Translations under genes and position numbers: made by a program
Notes under the pieces: generated by a model
Told to the model about the DNA's origin: nothing
What the model saw: only the letters and a program-made list of their open reading frames with translations
Databases searched by the model: none
Origin: Alphaproteobacteria bacterium
Lineage (GTDB): Bacteria; Pseudomonadota; Alphaproteobacteria; Caulobacterales; Maricaulaceae
DNA length: 64,000 bases
Assembly (NCBI GenBank): GCA_024742735.1
Contig: JANSXV010000002.1
Location: 124,001-188,000 of the forward strand
Direction of reading: 5' to 3'
Shown: positions 17,529 to 25,427 of the stretch, in pieces
How positions within the stretch are numbered: position 1 is the first letter of the stretch
Layout of the letters: every line of letters begins with the position of its first letter

Positions 17529-18530
17529 TCAGGCGTCTTCGGACCGGAAGGGGCGCGCGAGGAGCGCGTCTATCGCGGCGTCGAGGCTGATCCGCCCGGC
17601 CAGAACCGCATCCATGGCCTCGCAGATGGGCATCTCCACGCCGTGACGGCGGGCCAGCTCGGCCAGGGCCGGGGCGGTGGCGACGCCTTCAGTGACCGCC
17701 GTGCGCGCGCCCAGGATCGCCTCAAGGCTTTCCCCGCGCCCCAGGGCCAGTCCGCAGGACATGTTGCGCGACTGCGGCGAGGAGCAGGTCAGGACCAGAT
17801 CGCCCAGTCCGCACAGGCCCGCCAGCGTCTCGCGCCGGCCGCCCAGCGCCTCGCCCAGCCGGGTCATCTCCGCGAATCCGCGCGCGATCAGGGCGGCATG
17901 GGCCGATTTGCCTAGCCCCTTGCCCTCCACAACGCCCGCCGCGATGGCGAGCACGTTCTTGACTGCGCCGCCGGCTTCAGCGCCGATCAAGTCATTGCTG
18001 TAATAGGGCCGGAAGGTGGGCGACCCCACCGCCGCCATGAGCGCCTGACCCAGCGCTTCGTCCGCACACGCCAGCGTCACCGCCGTCGGCAGGCCGCGCG
18101 CCACGTCGATGGCGAAGCTCGGGCCGGACAGGACGGCCGGGACCGCATGGGGGACGGTTTCAGCCAGAACTTCGGTCATGAGCGCCAGCGTGCCGCGCTC
18201 GAACCCTTTGGCGCATAGAAGCACCGGCGCGCCTTCACGGATCACCGCTGCGAATCGGGCAAGCGTCGCCCGGGCGTGCTGGGCGGGCGCAACCAGCAGG
18301 AACGCGTCGCACGCGGCCAGGTCTGCAGGGTCCGATGTCGCACACAGTCCGGGATGGAGCGTCACATCAGGCAGAAAAGCCGTGTTTACGTGGTTCGCGT
18401 TGATCGCCTCGACCACCTCCGGCTCGAACGCCCAGAGGGTCACGTCCCGCCCGGCCTGGGCGCAGGACTGGGCCAGCGCCGTGCCCCAGGCGCCCGCGCC
18501 GATGACGCCGATGGACTGAAAGCCGCTCAT
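17529..18530 (-). CDS. gpsA: GpsA: NAD(P)-dependent glycerol-3-phosphate dehydrogenase
   Basis: A 333-residue cytosolic enzyme that reduces dihydroxyacetone phosphate to sn-glycerol-3-phosphate for phospholipid synthesis. Signatures are the Rossmann motif [43 protein letters not shown] with the catalytic Lys, and [14 protein letters not shown]. It starts 9 bases after the tsaD stop, forming the tsaD-gpsA pair commonly seen in alphaproteobacteria next to the divergent hem genes. Confidence 0.97.
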   Translation of the reverse strand: MSGFQSIGVIGAGAWGTALAQSCAQAGRDVTLWAFEPEVVEAINANHVNTAFLPDVTLHPGLCATSDPADLAACDAFLLVAPAQHARATLARFAAVIREGAPVLLCAKGFERGTLALMTEVLAETVPHAVPAVLSGPSFAIDVARGLPTAVTLACADEALGQALMAAVGSPTFRPYYSNDLIGAEAGGAVKNVLAIAAGVVEGKGLGKSAHAALIARGFAEMTRLGEALGGRRETLAGLCGLGDLVLTCSSPQSRNMSCGLALGRGESLEAILGARTAVTEGVATAPALAELARRHGVEMPICEAMDAVLAGRISLDAAIDALLARPFRSEDA

Positions 18531-18539
18531 AAGCCTCTC

Positions 18540-19694
18540 CTAAGCCTTCGGGCCCTTCCGCCCGCCGCCCGAGGCGGGCGCGGCCGCCGCCGCCTTCGCA
18601 TCCAGCGGCCAACGCGCCCGGGCAGGGGCGTCCAGGCCGTCGCGGATGCCGAGCGCAAGGCGTTCAGCACCGGCCAGCGCAATCATCGCCGCGTTATCGG
18701 TGCAGTATTTCAGCGGCGGTGCAAGCAGGCTGAAGCCTTCCGCCTGCGCGGTCTGTTTCAGCGCCTGGCGCACCGCGCCGTTGGCGGCGACCCCGCCGGC
18801 GGCGACGATCACAGGCGCTGTGACATCTGAGTGTTCGGACCGGAACTGCGCCATGGCGCGGCCCGCGCGTTCGGACAGGTGCGCCGCAATGGCGCGCTGA
18901 ACCGAAGCGGCGAGATCGGCGCGATCCTCATCGTCCGGCGCGTCAAGCCCATCCCAGGCCCGGCGCGCCGCGGTCTTCAGCCCGGCGAACGAGAAGTCAC
19001 AGGATTTGTCCCGCGCCAGCATGCGCGGCATGGGAAATCGGCCCGGGTCGCGCGCCTCTTTCGCAAAGCGCTCCACCGCCGGCCCGCCGGGAAAGCCCAG
19101 CCCCATGATCTTGGCGGTCTTGTCGAAGGCTTCGCCCGCCGCATCATCAAGCGTCGAGCCGTAACGGACCACCTCGCCCACTCCGTGAACAGCGGCGAGC
19201 TGAGTGTGCCCGCCGGAGACCAGAAGCAGCAGGTAGGGAAAGGCGAGCTGCTCGGTCAGGCGCGCCGACAGGGCATGGCCTTCCAGATGATTGACCGCGA
19301 TCAGCGAAATGCCCGCCCCCAGCGCAATTCCTTTGGCGGTCATGAGCGCCGCCATGACGCCGCCGATCAGCCCCGGCCCCGCCGTCGCCGCCACGCCGTC
19401 CAGCTCTGCGGCCGCCAGACCCGCATCGGCAAGCACCTGTGCAGCCAGCCCGTCGACCCGCTCGGCATGGGCGCGCGCGGCGATCTCCGGCACGACCCCG
19501 CCATAGGGGGCATGGGCGCTGTTCTGGCCTACGACCGCCTCCGCCAGCACATGGGCCGTGCCGTCCGGGTCCAGACGCAAGACGGCGGCGGCCGTGTCGT
19601 CACAGCTGGATTCAAGGCCCAGAACGGTCAGGGGGCGTCGCGGCTGCGGCGAAGCTGCGCCTTGCGGGCTTGCGGAGGTATGGTTTAACGCCAT
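18540..19694 (-). CDS. tsaD: TsaD: tRNA N6-adenosine threonylcarbamoyltransferase subunit
   Basis: A 384-residue ASKHA-fold protein that, with TsaB/TsaE, transfers threonylcarbamoyl from the AMP ester to A37 of ANN-decoding tRNAs. Seen are VLGLESSCDDTAAAVL, the metal-binding HLEGH, TAGPGLIGGVMA, LLLVSGGHTQL and, near the C-terminus, VAAGGVAANGAVRQAL and KYCTDNAAMIA. The extra C-terminal alanine/lysine-rich tail is longer than usual. The gene is divergent from hemC across an 81-base gap. Confidence 0.97.
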   Translation of the reverse strand: MALNHTSASPQGAASPQPRRPLTVLGLESSCDDTAAAVLRLDPDGTAHVLAEAVVGQNSAHAPYGGVVPEIAARAHAERVDGLAAQVLADAGLAAAELDGVAATAGPGLIGGVMAALMTAKGIALGAGISLIAVNHLEGHALSARLTEQLAFPYLLLLVSGGHTQLAAVHGVGEVVRYGSTLDDAAGEAFDKTAKIMGLGFPGGPAVERFAKEARDPGRFPMPRMLARDKSCDFSFAGLKTAARRAWDGLDAPDDEDRADLAASVQRAIAAHLSERAGRAMAQFRSEHSDVTAPVIVAAGGVAANGAVRQALKQTAQAEGFSLLAPPLKYCTDNAAMIALAGAERLALGIRDGLDAPARARWPLDAKAAAAAPASGGGRKGPKA

Positions 19695-19775
19695 GACTAT
19701 CCGTTAGCGGCGGCGCGCCGATCCGACAACCGCGCAGCGCCGTCATACTCTGCGACGTGCAACCAAGGCCTGCCC

Positions 19776-20738
19776 GTGTCCCACACTCCCATGCCCATCG
19801 CCACGCGGACCTCCCCGCTGGCCCTCGCCCAGGCCCATGACCTGCAGCGCCGCCTCGCCGAAGCCGCCGGCGCCGAAGACGCCGAGTCCGCCTTCCCGAT
19901 CCTGGGCATGAGCACCACCGGCGACCAGATCACCGACCGCGCGCTGCTGGCTGCGGGCGGAAAAGGCCTGTTCACCAAGGAGCTGGAGACCGCGCTGCTG
20001 GCCGGAACCGCGCGCTTCGCCGTGCATTCCATGAAGGACGTGCCCACGAGATTGCCGGACGGGCTGGAGATCTCGGCGATCCTTGAACGTGAAGATCCGC
20101 GCGACGTGCTCCTGACCGCTGGTGAAATCAGCCGGATTGAAGACCTGCCGGACGGCGCCGTGCTGGGCACGGCCTCGATCCGCCGGCAGGCCCAGGCCCT
20201 GGCCCTGCGTCCTGATCTGAAGATCACGCTCCTGCGCGGCAATGTGGATACGCGCCTGGACAAGGTGCGCTCCCGCGAGGTGGACGCCACCTTCCTGGCG
20301 CGCGCCGGCCTGCGCCGGCTGGGCCGGGCCGAAGCCGAACGCACGCCGCTGGAGACCTCCGCCATACTGCCCGCGCCCGCGCAGGGGTGTGTCGGGGTGG
20401 AGATCCGCACCGGCGACGCCGAGGCCGAAGCGATCCTGTCGAAGATCAATCACGCTGAAAGCCAGGTGCGCGCCTGGGCCGAGCGCGGCTTCCTGGAGGC
20501 CCTGGACGGGTCCTGCCGCACGCCCATCGCTGCCCACGCAGTGCTCGACGGCGCAGAGATTCACCTGCGCGGAGAGGCGCTGACGCCGGACGGGGCGAAG
20601 CGCTGGGCCAATGAGACCCGCGCGACCCTGCCGGAGCTGGATCCGGCCGCCGCCGCCGCGCTGGGACGGGAGCTGGGCCTTGAGGTCAAGCGCGCCGGCG
20701 GCGAGGCGCTCGCCCGGGTGGTCGCCGAGACCGGATGA
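19776..20738 (+). CDS. hemC: HemC: hydroxymethylbilane synthase (porphobilinogen deaminase)
   Basis: About 320 residues. Polymerises four porphobilinogen units into hydroxymethylbilane. Signatures are IATRTSPLALAQA at the N-terminus, VHSMKDVP, LGTASIRRQAQ, LRGNVDTRL and the dipyrromethane-cofactor Cys in LDGSCRTPIAAHA. A GTG at 19776 with AAGG six to eight bases upstream is taken as the start; an ATG at 19791 is possible. hemD overlaps by four bases (ATGA), indicating translational coupling. Confidence 0.96.
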   Translation: MSHTPMPIATRTSPLALAQAHDLQRRLAEAAGAEDAESAFPILGMSTTGDQITDRALLAAGGKGLFTKELETALLAGTARFAVHSMKDVPTRLPDGLEISAILEREDPRDVLLTAGEISRIEDLPDGAVLGTASIRRQAQALALRPDLKITLLRGNVDTRLDKVRSREVDATFLARAGLRRLGRAEAERTPLETSAILPAPAQGCVGVEIRTGDAEAEAILSKINHAESQVRAWAERGFLEALDGSCRTPIAAHAVLDGAEIHLRGEALTPDGAKRWANETRATLPELDPAAAAALGRELGLEVKRAGGEALARVVAETG

Positions 20739-21433
20739 GGCCCGTCCTCGTCACCCGCGCAGAACCCGGCGCCGCGCGCACGCTGGCGCGCCTGGAAGCG
20801 CTGGGCCACCGCACCGTCAACGCGGCCACGGCGCGCATTGTCTTTCGTGACGCCGCGCTTGATCTGGAGACCGGCGAGGCTTTGGCCCTCACGAGCCCCA
20901 ACGGCGCCGTTGCAGCCGCGCGCCTGACCGGGGACCGGGCGCTGCCGGTTTTCACGGTCGGCTCCGCTACGGCTGAAGCCGCCAGAGCACAGGGTTTCAC
21001 TGATATCGTCAGCGCAGACGGGGATGGCGCCGCGCTCGCCGCGCTGATCGTGGGTCGCGCCGGCGGGCCGGTCGTCCATGTCCACGGGCGCGATCAGAGC
21101 TTCGACCTGGTCAGCGCCCTGGAGACCTCCGGTTTCGCCGCCCGGGGCGTCACGGCCTACGCCGCCGAACCGGTCGAAGCGCTGAGTGAAGACGCGCTGA
21201 CGGCGCTCCACGCCGGCGGGGTGGTGCTGGTCCATTCGTCCAAGGGCGCGGAACGCTTTGTTGCGCTGGCTCGGAAGGCCGGCGTCCGTGAAACCCTCGC
21301 AACGACCCGCGCCGCGGCGATCTCAAGCGCCGCCGCAGCCCCCCTGAAGGCTGCGGGCGTCGAACAGATCATCGTCGCGGAGCGCCCCGATGAGGAAGCG
21401 TTGCTTGAGGCGCTGGACCGAGCCGTGCGCTGA
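20735..21433 (+). CDS. hemD: HemD: uroporphyrinogen-III synthase
   Basis: A 232-residue cytosolic enzyme that cyclises hydroxymethylbilane with inversion of ring D. HemD proteins are poorly conserved; support comes from PVLVTRAEPGAARTLARL at the N-terminus, LALTSPNGAVAA, the central VHVHGRDQSFDLV and the second-lobe pattern VVLVHSSKGAERFVALA, together with its position overlapping hemC and preceding the Mic60/HemY genes. Confidence 0.93.
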   Translation: MRPVLVTRAEPGAARTLARLEALGHRTVNAATARIVFRDAALDLETGEALALTSPNGAVAAARLTGDRALPVFTVGSATAEAARAQGFTDIVSADGDGAALAALIVGRAGGPVVHVHGRDQSFDLVSALETSGFAARGVTAYAAEPVEALSEDALTALHAGGVVLVHSSKGAERFVALARKAGVRETLATTRAAAISSAAAAPLKAAGVEQIIVAERPDEEALLEALDRAVR

Positions 21434-21516
21434 AGCCTGTGCAATGGTGGCGAGCCGCCGCGACGCGGCGTATGGTCGACGCAAAGCAGCGCTGAATCGC
21501 GAATTTCTGGACCGCC

Positions 21517-22890
21517 ATGAGCTCCTCGCAAACCGATCCGGACGAGACCGAAGCCGCCGAGCCGGTGGACGCCGAGTTTGAACCGGCGCCGGACGGCGCA
21601 CCCAAGCCTGCCGGCGGCGGCGAAACCGACACGCCAAAGCGCGGCGCCGGCTGGTTCAAGGTCAGCCTGTTCGTCATCGCCGCAGCCGCCATCGGCGGCG
21701 GATCGGGCTGGGTCGCAGGGCAGGTTCTGCACGCGCCGGTCTTCGGCGGCGGAGACAGCGATCTGGACGCGCGTATCACGGCCCTTGAGAGCGCCGATCC
21801 CGCCGTCACGCAGTCCGAGCTCGACGCGCTGCAGGTGCGCATCGGAGCGCTGGAAGAGGCCCAGAACGCCTCCGGACTGCGCGCCGACGCGGTGGAGCAG
21901 CTGGTCCGGGATGTGGCGAGCCTGCGCGACCGGGTCGAAGCGCTGGAGAACGCCCCGGTGCAGAGCGGAGCTGAAGCGGGCGAGACAGGCGCCGGTGGAG
22001 TCAGCGCCGAGGCCCTGACCGCGCTTGAAATGCGGATGGCCGAAGCTTTCGACGAAGCCGAGACGCGCCTTCGCAACGTGGAAGAGGCGGTGAACACCAC
22101 GCAGCGGGCCGCAGAAGAAGCGCGCAGCGCCGCCCAGCAGGCGTTGAACGCCGCCGGGGCCAGCGGCGCCGATCAGACCGCAAGCGGCGAAGGCCCGGAG
22201 GTCTCGGCCCTGCGCGCCGCGCTGACACAGCTGGAACAGCGTCAGCGGACCCTGGCCGAGGAAGTGGCGGGACTGGCCGGCCTGCCCGACCGGATCGCAG
22301 CCCTTGAGGATGGCGCGGCGGCCTCAGCCGAGCTTGAATCGCTGCGCGCGCGCGTCTCCAGCCTTGCAGCGGATCTCGACAGCCTTGAGCAGACGGCACG
22401 CAACGCCAGCGCCGCCTCTCGCGACCAGAGCAGCCTCGCCGTGCGGGCGCTGGCCTATGCGGCGCTGAGTGAAGCCGCCGCCGGGCCTGAAGCCTTCGCC
22501 GCCGAATACGCGGAGCTGAACCGCGTCTGGCCCCAGGCGCCGCGCCAGGCCGAAATCGCCCCGCTCGCCCGAACCGGCGCGCCGACTATCGAAGACCTCG
22601 CGGCCAGCTTTCCTGGCGATGCGCTGCGCGGTGTGAGCGGCGAAGCGCAAACCTATTTCGGCGTGCTGCGCATCCGGCGCGGCGAAGCGGACGGTCCCGC
22701 CGCCGCCATCGAAGCCGCGCTCGCCGCTGACGACCTCGAAGCCGCGCTGGAGATCGCGAACGGCCTTGAGGGCGAGGCTGCGGCGGCCGTCGCCGACTGG
22801 CGCGCCCAGGCCCAGGCCCGAATGAGGCTTGAAACAGCGTTGCAGGCCATGGTTCAGGCGCTGCGCGCCGAACAGGAGGGCGCCCCATGA
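21517..22890 (+). CDS. Mitofilin/Mic60-like inner-membrane protein
   Basis: 457 residues. An acidic N-terminal cytosolic tail precedes a single membrane helix at about 47-70 (VSLFVIAAAAIGGGSGWVAG), a long periplasmic coiled-coil region (about 85-300) with repeated ALEE/RVEALE heptads, and a conserved C-terminal mitofilin segment (SLAVRALAYAALSEAA, FAAEYAELNRVWP, IEDLAASFPGDALRG). Alphaproteobacterial Mic60 is homologous to mitochondrial cristae-junction protein Mic60 and is encoded beside hem genes, as here. It likely shapes or tethers membranes and may scaffold late haem or envelope functions. It overlaps hemY by four bases. Confidence 0.88.
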   Translation: MSSSQTDPDETEAAEPVDAEFEPAPDGAPKPAGGGETDTPKRGAGWFKVSLFVIAAAAIGGGSGWVAGQVLHAPVFGGGDSDLDARITALESADPAVTQSELDALQVRIGALEEAQNASGLRADAVEQLVRDVASLRDRVEALENAPVQSGAEAGETGAGGVSAEALTALEMRMAEAFDEAETRLRNVEEAVNTTQRAAEEARSAAQQALNAAGASGADQTASGEGPEVSALRAALTQLEQRQRTLAEEVAGLAGLPDRIAALEDGAAASAELESLRARVSSLAADLDSLEQTARNASAASRDQSSLAVRALAYAALSEAAAGPEAFAAEYAELNRVWPQAPRQAEIAPLARTGAPTIEDLAASFPGDALRGVSGEAQTYFGVLRIRRGEADGPAAAIEAALAADDLEAALEIANGLEGEAAAAVADWRAQAQARMRLETALQAMVQALRAEQEGAP

Positions 22891-24356
22891 TCCGCCTGAT
22901 CCTCACCGTCGCCCTGTGCGTGCTGACCGCCGCCCTTGCGGTCTTCCTGACGCTCAATCCCGGACAGGTGACCGTGTCCTTCCTGGGCGTGGAAGCCGAG
23001 GCGCCGTTCGCGCTGGCCGCCGGCGTGCTGATCCTGGCCACCTTCGTGCTGGCGGTGGCCTGGTGGCTGATCGCCAAGGTCTGGGGCGCGCCGGACGCCT
23101 TCCGCAAGTTCCGTAGCCGCCGCCGGCGCGAGCAGGGCTTCGATGCGCTGGAACGCGCGTTGATCGCCTCGGCCGCCGGACAGGGCCAGCTGGCGGTCCG
23201 TCAGGCCTCGCGCGCCGAGGCGCTGCTGGACCGGCCCGCCCTGTCGCGCCTGCTGGCGGCCCGCGCCGCGGAAGCCGCCGGTGATCTGGAAAGCGCACAG
23301 ATCCACTACGAGGCCATGCTGGAGGACGCCAAGACCCGGCTCGTGGCCCAGCGCGGCCTCGCCTCCATCGCCGAGGCGCGCGGCGAGGATCAGCTGGTCA
23401 TCACCCATGCCGGCGATGCATTCGAGCGCGGCGGCCAGGCCCGGTGGGCCTACGACGCCCTGTTCAACGCCCAGGTTCGCGGCGCGCACTGGGCGCAGGC
23501 TGAGCGCACGCTGGGCGACGGCGAACGGCGCGGCCACGTCGCACCGGCCATCGCCAAACGCATGCGCGCCGTCCTGCTGACCGCGCTGGCCAAGCGCACC
23601 GAAGGCGCCGATCCTGAGGAAGCCGCCCGCCTGGCTGAACGCGCCGCGGACAGCTCGCCCGGCTTCGCGCCGGCGGCCGAACTGGCTGGACGCCTGCTCG
23701 CCGACCAGCGCAAGCACCGCCGGGCCACGGAAATCCTGGAAGAGGCCTGGCGGCACGGGCCGCACCCGGCGCTGGCGCGCGCCTATGGAAGCCTCAGACG
23801 CTCGGACACCAAGGCCAAGCGCGCCGAGCGCCTGCGCCACCTCGCCTCGCTCAATCCTGACCATCGCGAAAGCCGGCTTCTGCTGGCAGACACGGCGCTG
23901 GAGCAAGCCAATCTGGAGGCCGCCCAGGCCGCTTTGGCGCCGCTGACCGCCCAGCCGCCGGTCTCCGCGCGAGTTTGCGCGCTCGCCGCCCGCCTGGCGC
24001 AGCTGGAGGGCGAGGAAGCGGCGGCCCGGCGCTGGATGGCCCGCGCGGCCCATGCGCCGGGAGAGGCCGACTGGTCGGACATTGACGAAGGCGGGCGGGC
24101 CTTCGACTTCACCGACGCGGACTGGCGGCGCATGGTCGACAGCTGGGGCCGGGACGCCCAGCTGATCCATCCGCGCCACGAACGCTACGAGATTCCCGCC
24201 GCAGCCGCCCCGGAAAGCGTCCTGATCGAGGGCCCGTCAAAGCCCGCCGCTTCGAAAATCGCAGAGCCGGGCGATGACAAGCCGGCTGCGTCCTTCTACG
24301 AACCCGACCGCGCGCCGGACGATCCCGGCGTGGACGAGGCGGACAAGACGCGCTGA
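22887..24356 (+). CDS. HemY-like TPR membrane protein of the hem operon
   Basis: 489 residues. Two N-terminal membrane helices (about 1-25 and 42-68: LILTVALCVLTAALAVFLTL and a second around VLILATFVLAVAWWLIAKV) define the HemY_N domain, followed by about seven TPR-like helical repeats (QGQLAVRQASRAEALL, ARAAEAAGDLESAQ, LLLADTALEQANLEAAQ). This is the alphaproteobacterial/enterobacterial HemY protein, not the Bacillus protoporphyrinogen oxidase of the same name. Its biochemical role is unsettled. The ATG overlaps the mic60 stop, so the two are coupled. Confidence 0.9.
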   Translation: MIRLILTVALCVLTAALAVFLTLNPGQVTVSFLGVEAEAPFALAAGVLILATFVLAVAWWLIAKVWGAPDAFRKFRSRRRREQGFDALERALIASAAGQGQLAVRQASRAEALLDRPALSRLLAARAAEAAGDLESAQIHYEAMLEDAKTRLVAQRGLASIAEARGEDQLVITHAGDAFERGGQARWAYDALFNAQVRGAHWAQAERTLGDGERRGHVAPAIAKRMRAVLLTALAKRTEGADPEEAARLAERAADSSPGFAPAAELAGRLLADQRKHRRATEILEEAWRHGPHPALARAYGSLRRSDTKAKRAERLRHLASLNPDHRESRLLLADTALEQANLEAAQAALAPLTAQPPVSARVCALAARLAQLEGEEAAARRWMARAAHAPGEADWSDIDEGGRAFDFTDADWRRMVDSWGRDAQLIHPRHERYEIPAAAAPESVLIEGPSKPAASKIAEPGDDKPAASFYEPDRAPDDPGVDEADKTR

Positions 24357-24388
24357 CGCGTCGGACGCGTCGGAGGCAGGGGTGAGCG

Positions 24389-25060
24389 ATGACGGGCGAG
24401 CGGCTTCTGATCGGGGTGAGCGGGGGATCAGCCTCCGGCAAGACCGAGATCGCGCGGGCGGCGGCGCGAGCTGCGTCGCCTCTGTCAGCGCTGGTCATCG
24501 CCGAGGACGATTACTACGGCGACCATGGAGCGCGGCCGGACTTTGACGCCGCCCTGTTCAATTTCGACCATCCCGGCAGCCGCGACCATGCCTTCATGGC
24601 CGAGCAGCTTCACGCGCTGAAATCCGGCGCGCCGGTGGAAGCCCCCATCTATGACTTCACGATTCACAGGCGGCGCAAGGACACCCGCACGCTGGCCTCG
24701 TGCGATGTGATCGTGGCCGAGGGCATCCACCTGTTCTGCGACGCCCATCTGCGCGACCTGTTCGATATCCGGGTCTTCGTGGAGGCGCCGGACGATGTGC
24801 GCCTGGCCCGCCGGCTCCTGCGCGACGTCAACGAACGTGGCCGCACCGCCCAGTCAGTCGTGGCGCAGTACCTGCGCACGGTCCGGCCCATGCACCATGA
24901 ATGGACCCAGCCGACCCGCGACCACGCCGATCTGGTGATCCGCAACGACGCCGCCGCCGCCCGGCCGGCGGACCATCTTGAAGCCTTCTTCGCCGAGCTC
25001 GCCCGGCCGCTGGCCGAGAAAATCACGGCGTTCAAGCAGGCGCGCGCAACGGCTTCATAA
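24389..25060 (+). CDS. Uridine kinase-family nucleoside kinase (Udk-like)
   Basis: 223 residues. The P-loop is near residue 11 (GVSGGSASGKTE), followed by an acidic IAEDDYY substrate motif, FNFDHPGS, IYDFTIHRR and VIVAEGIHLF, all matching uridine/cytidine kinase, which phosphorylates the nucleosides to UMP or CMP in pyrimidine salvage; later RRLLRDVNERGR is the lid-like element. The related phosphoribulokinase is less likely given the YDF/H motif and short length. It lies 32 bases downstream of hemY. Confidence 0.88.
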   Translation: MTGERLLIGVSGGSASGKTEIARAAARAASPLSALVIAEDDYYGDHGARPDFDAALFNFDHPGSRDHAFMAEQLHALKSGAPVEAPIYDFTIHRRRKDTRTLASCDVIVAEGIHLFCDAHLRDLFDIRVFVEAPDDVRLARRLLRDVNERGRTAQSVVAQYLRTVRPMHHEWTQPTRDHADLVIRNDAAAARPADHLEAFFAELARPLAEKITAFKQARATAS

Positions 25061-25131
25061 CCGTCTTGCCGTATCGGAATTCCAAGGGTAGGTTCCGCGC
25101 CCTGTCGGCGGGAGCGATCCCGGACCGCAGC

Positions 25132-25207
<76 letters not shown>

Positions 25208-25299
25208 TTCCTGCCGGTCATTCGAAGAATGAGACATAGATCCGGGGGATCGATTTCTGGCGCAGAATGCCCCGGCAGGAGCTCTCTCTTCTGTCCTTG

Positions 25300-25355
25300 C
25301 CTCGCGTCCGCTCAGTCGATCCTCGCTTGGCGGCTCGCACGCTCGCCTCGCGCTG
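25300..25355 (-). repeat. tRNA-adjacent dispersed repeat, copy B
   Basis: On the minus strand it begins CAGCGCGAGGCGAGC and ends GAGCGGACGCGAGG, about 89% identical to 10439-10493. It lies about 90 bases beyond the 3' end of tRNA-Thr in the 220-base gap before the acylase stop. The rest of that gap (25208-25427) shows no gene; the tRNA and the convergent acylase would both need termination here, but no strong T-tailed hairpin is visible. Confidence 0.7.
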
Positions 25356-25427
25356 CGGGCGGGCGGTCGCCCTTGCAGCGGCCAAGCCGCCGGGACCCCA
25401 TGTTCGCCCTTGAGAGCCGTTTCGGGT

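Noticed and set aside
22887-24356. HemY as protoporphyrinogen oxidase
   Set aside because: The protein has two N-terminal membrane helices and TPR repeats, with no FAD-binding motif; it is the unrelated HemY_N/TPR family.
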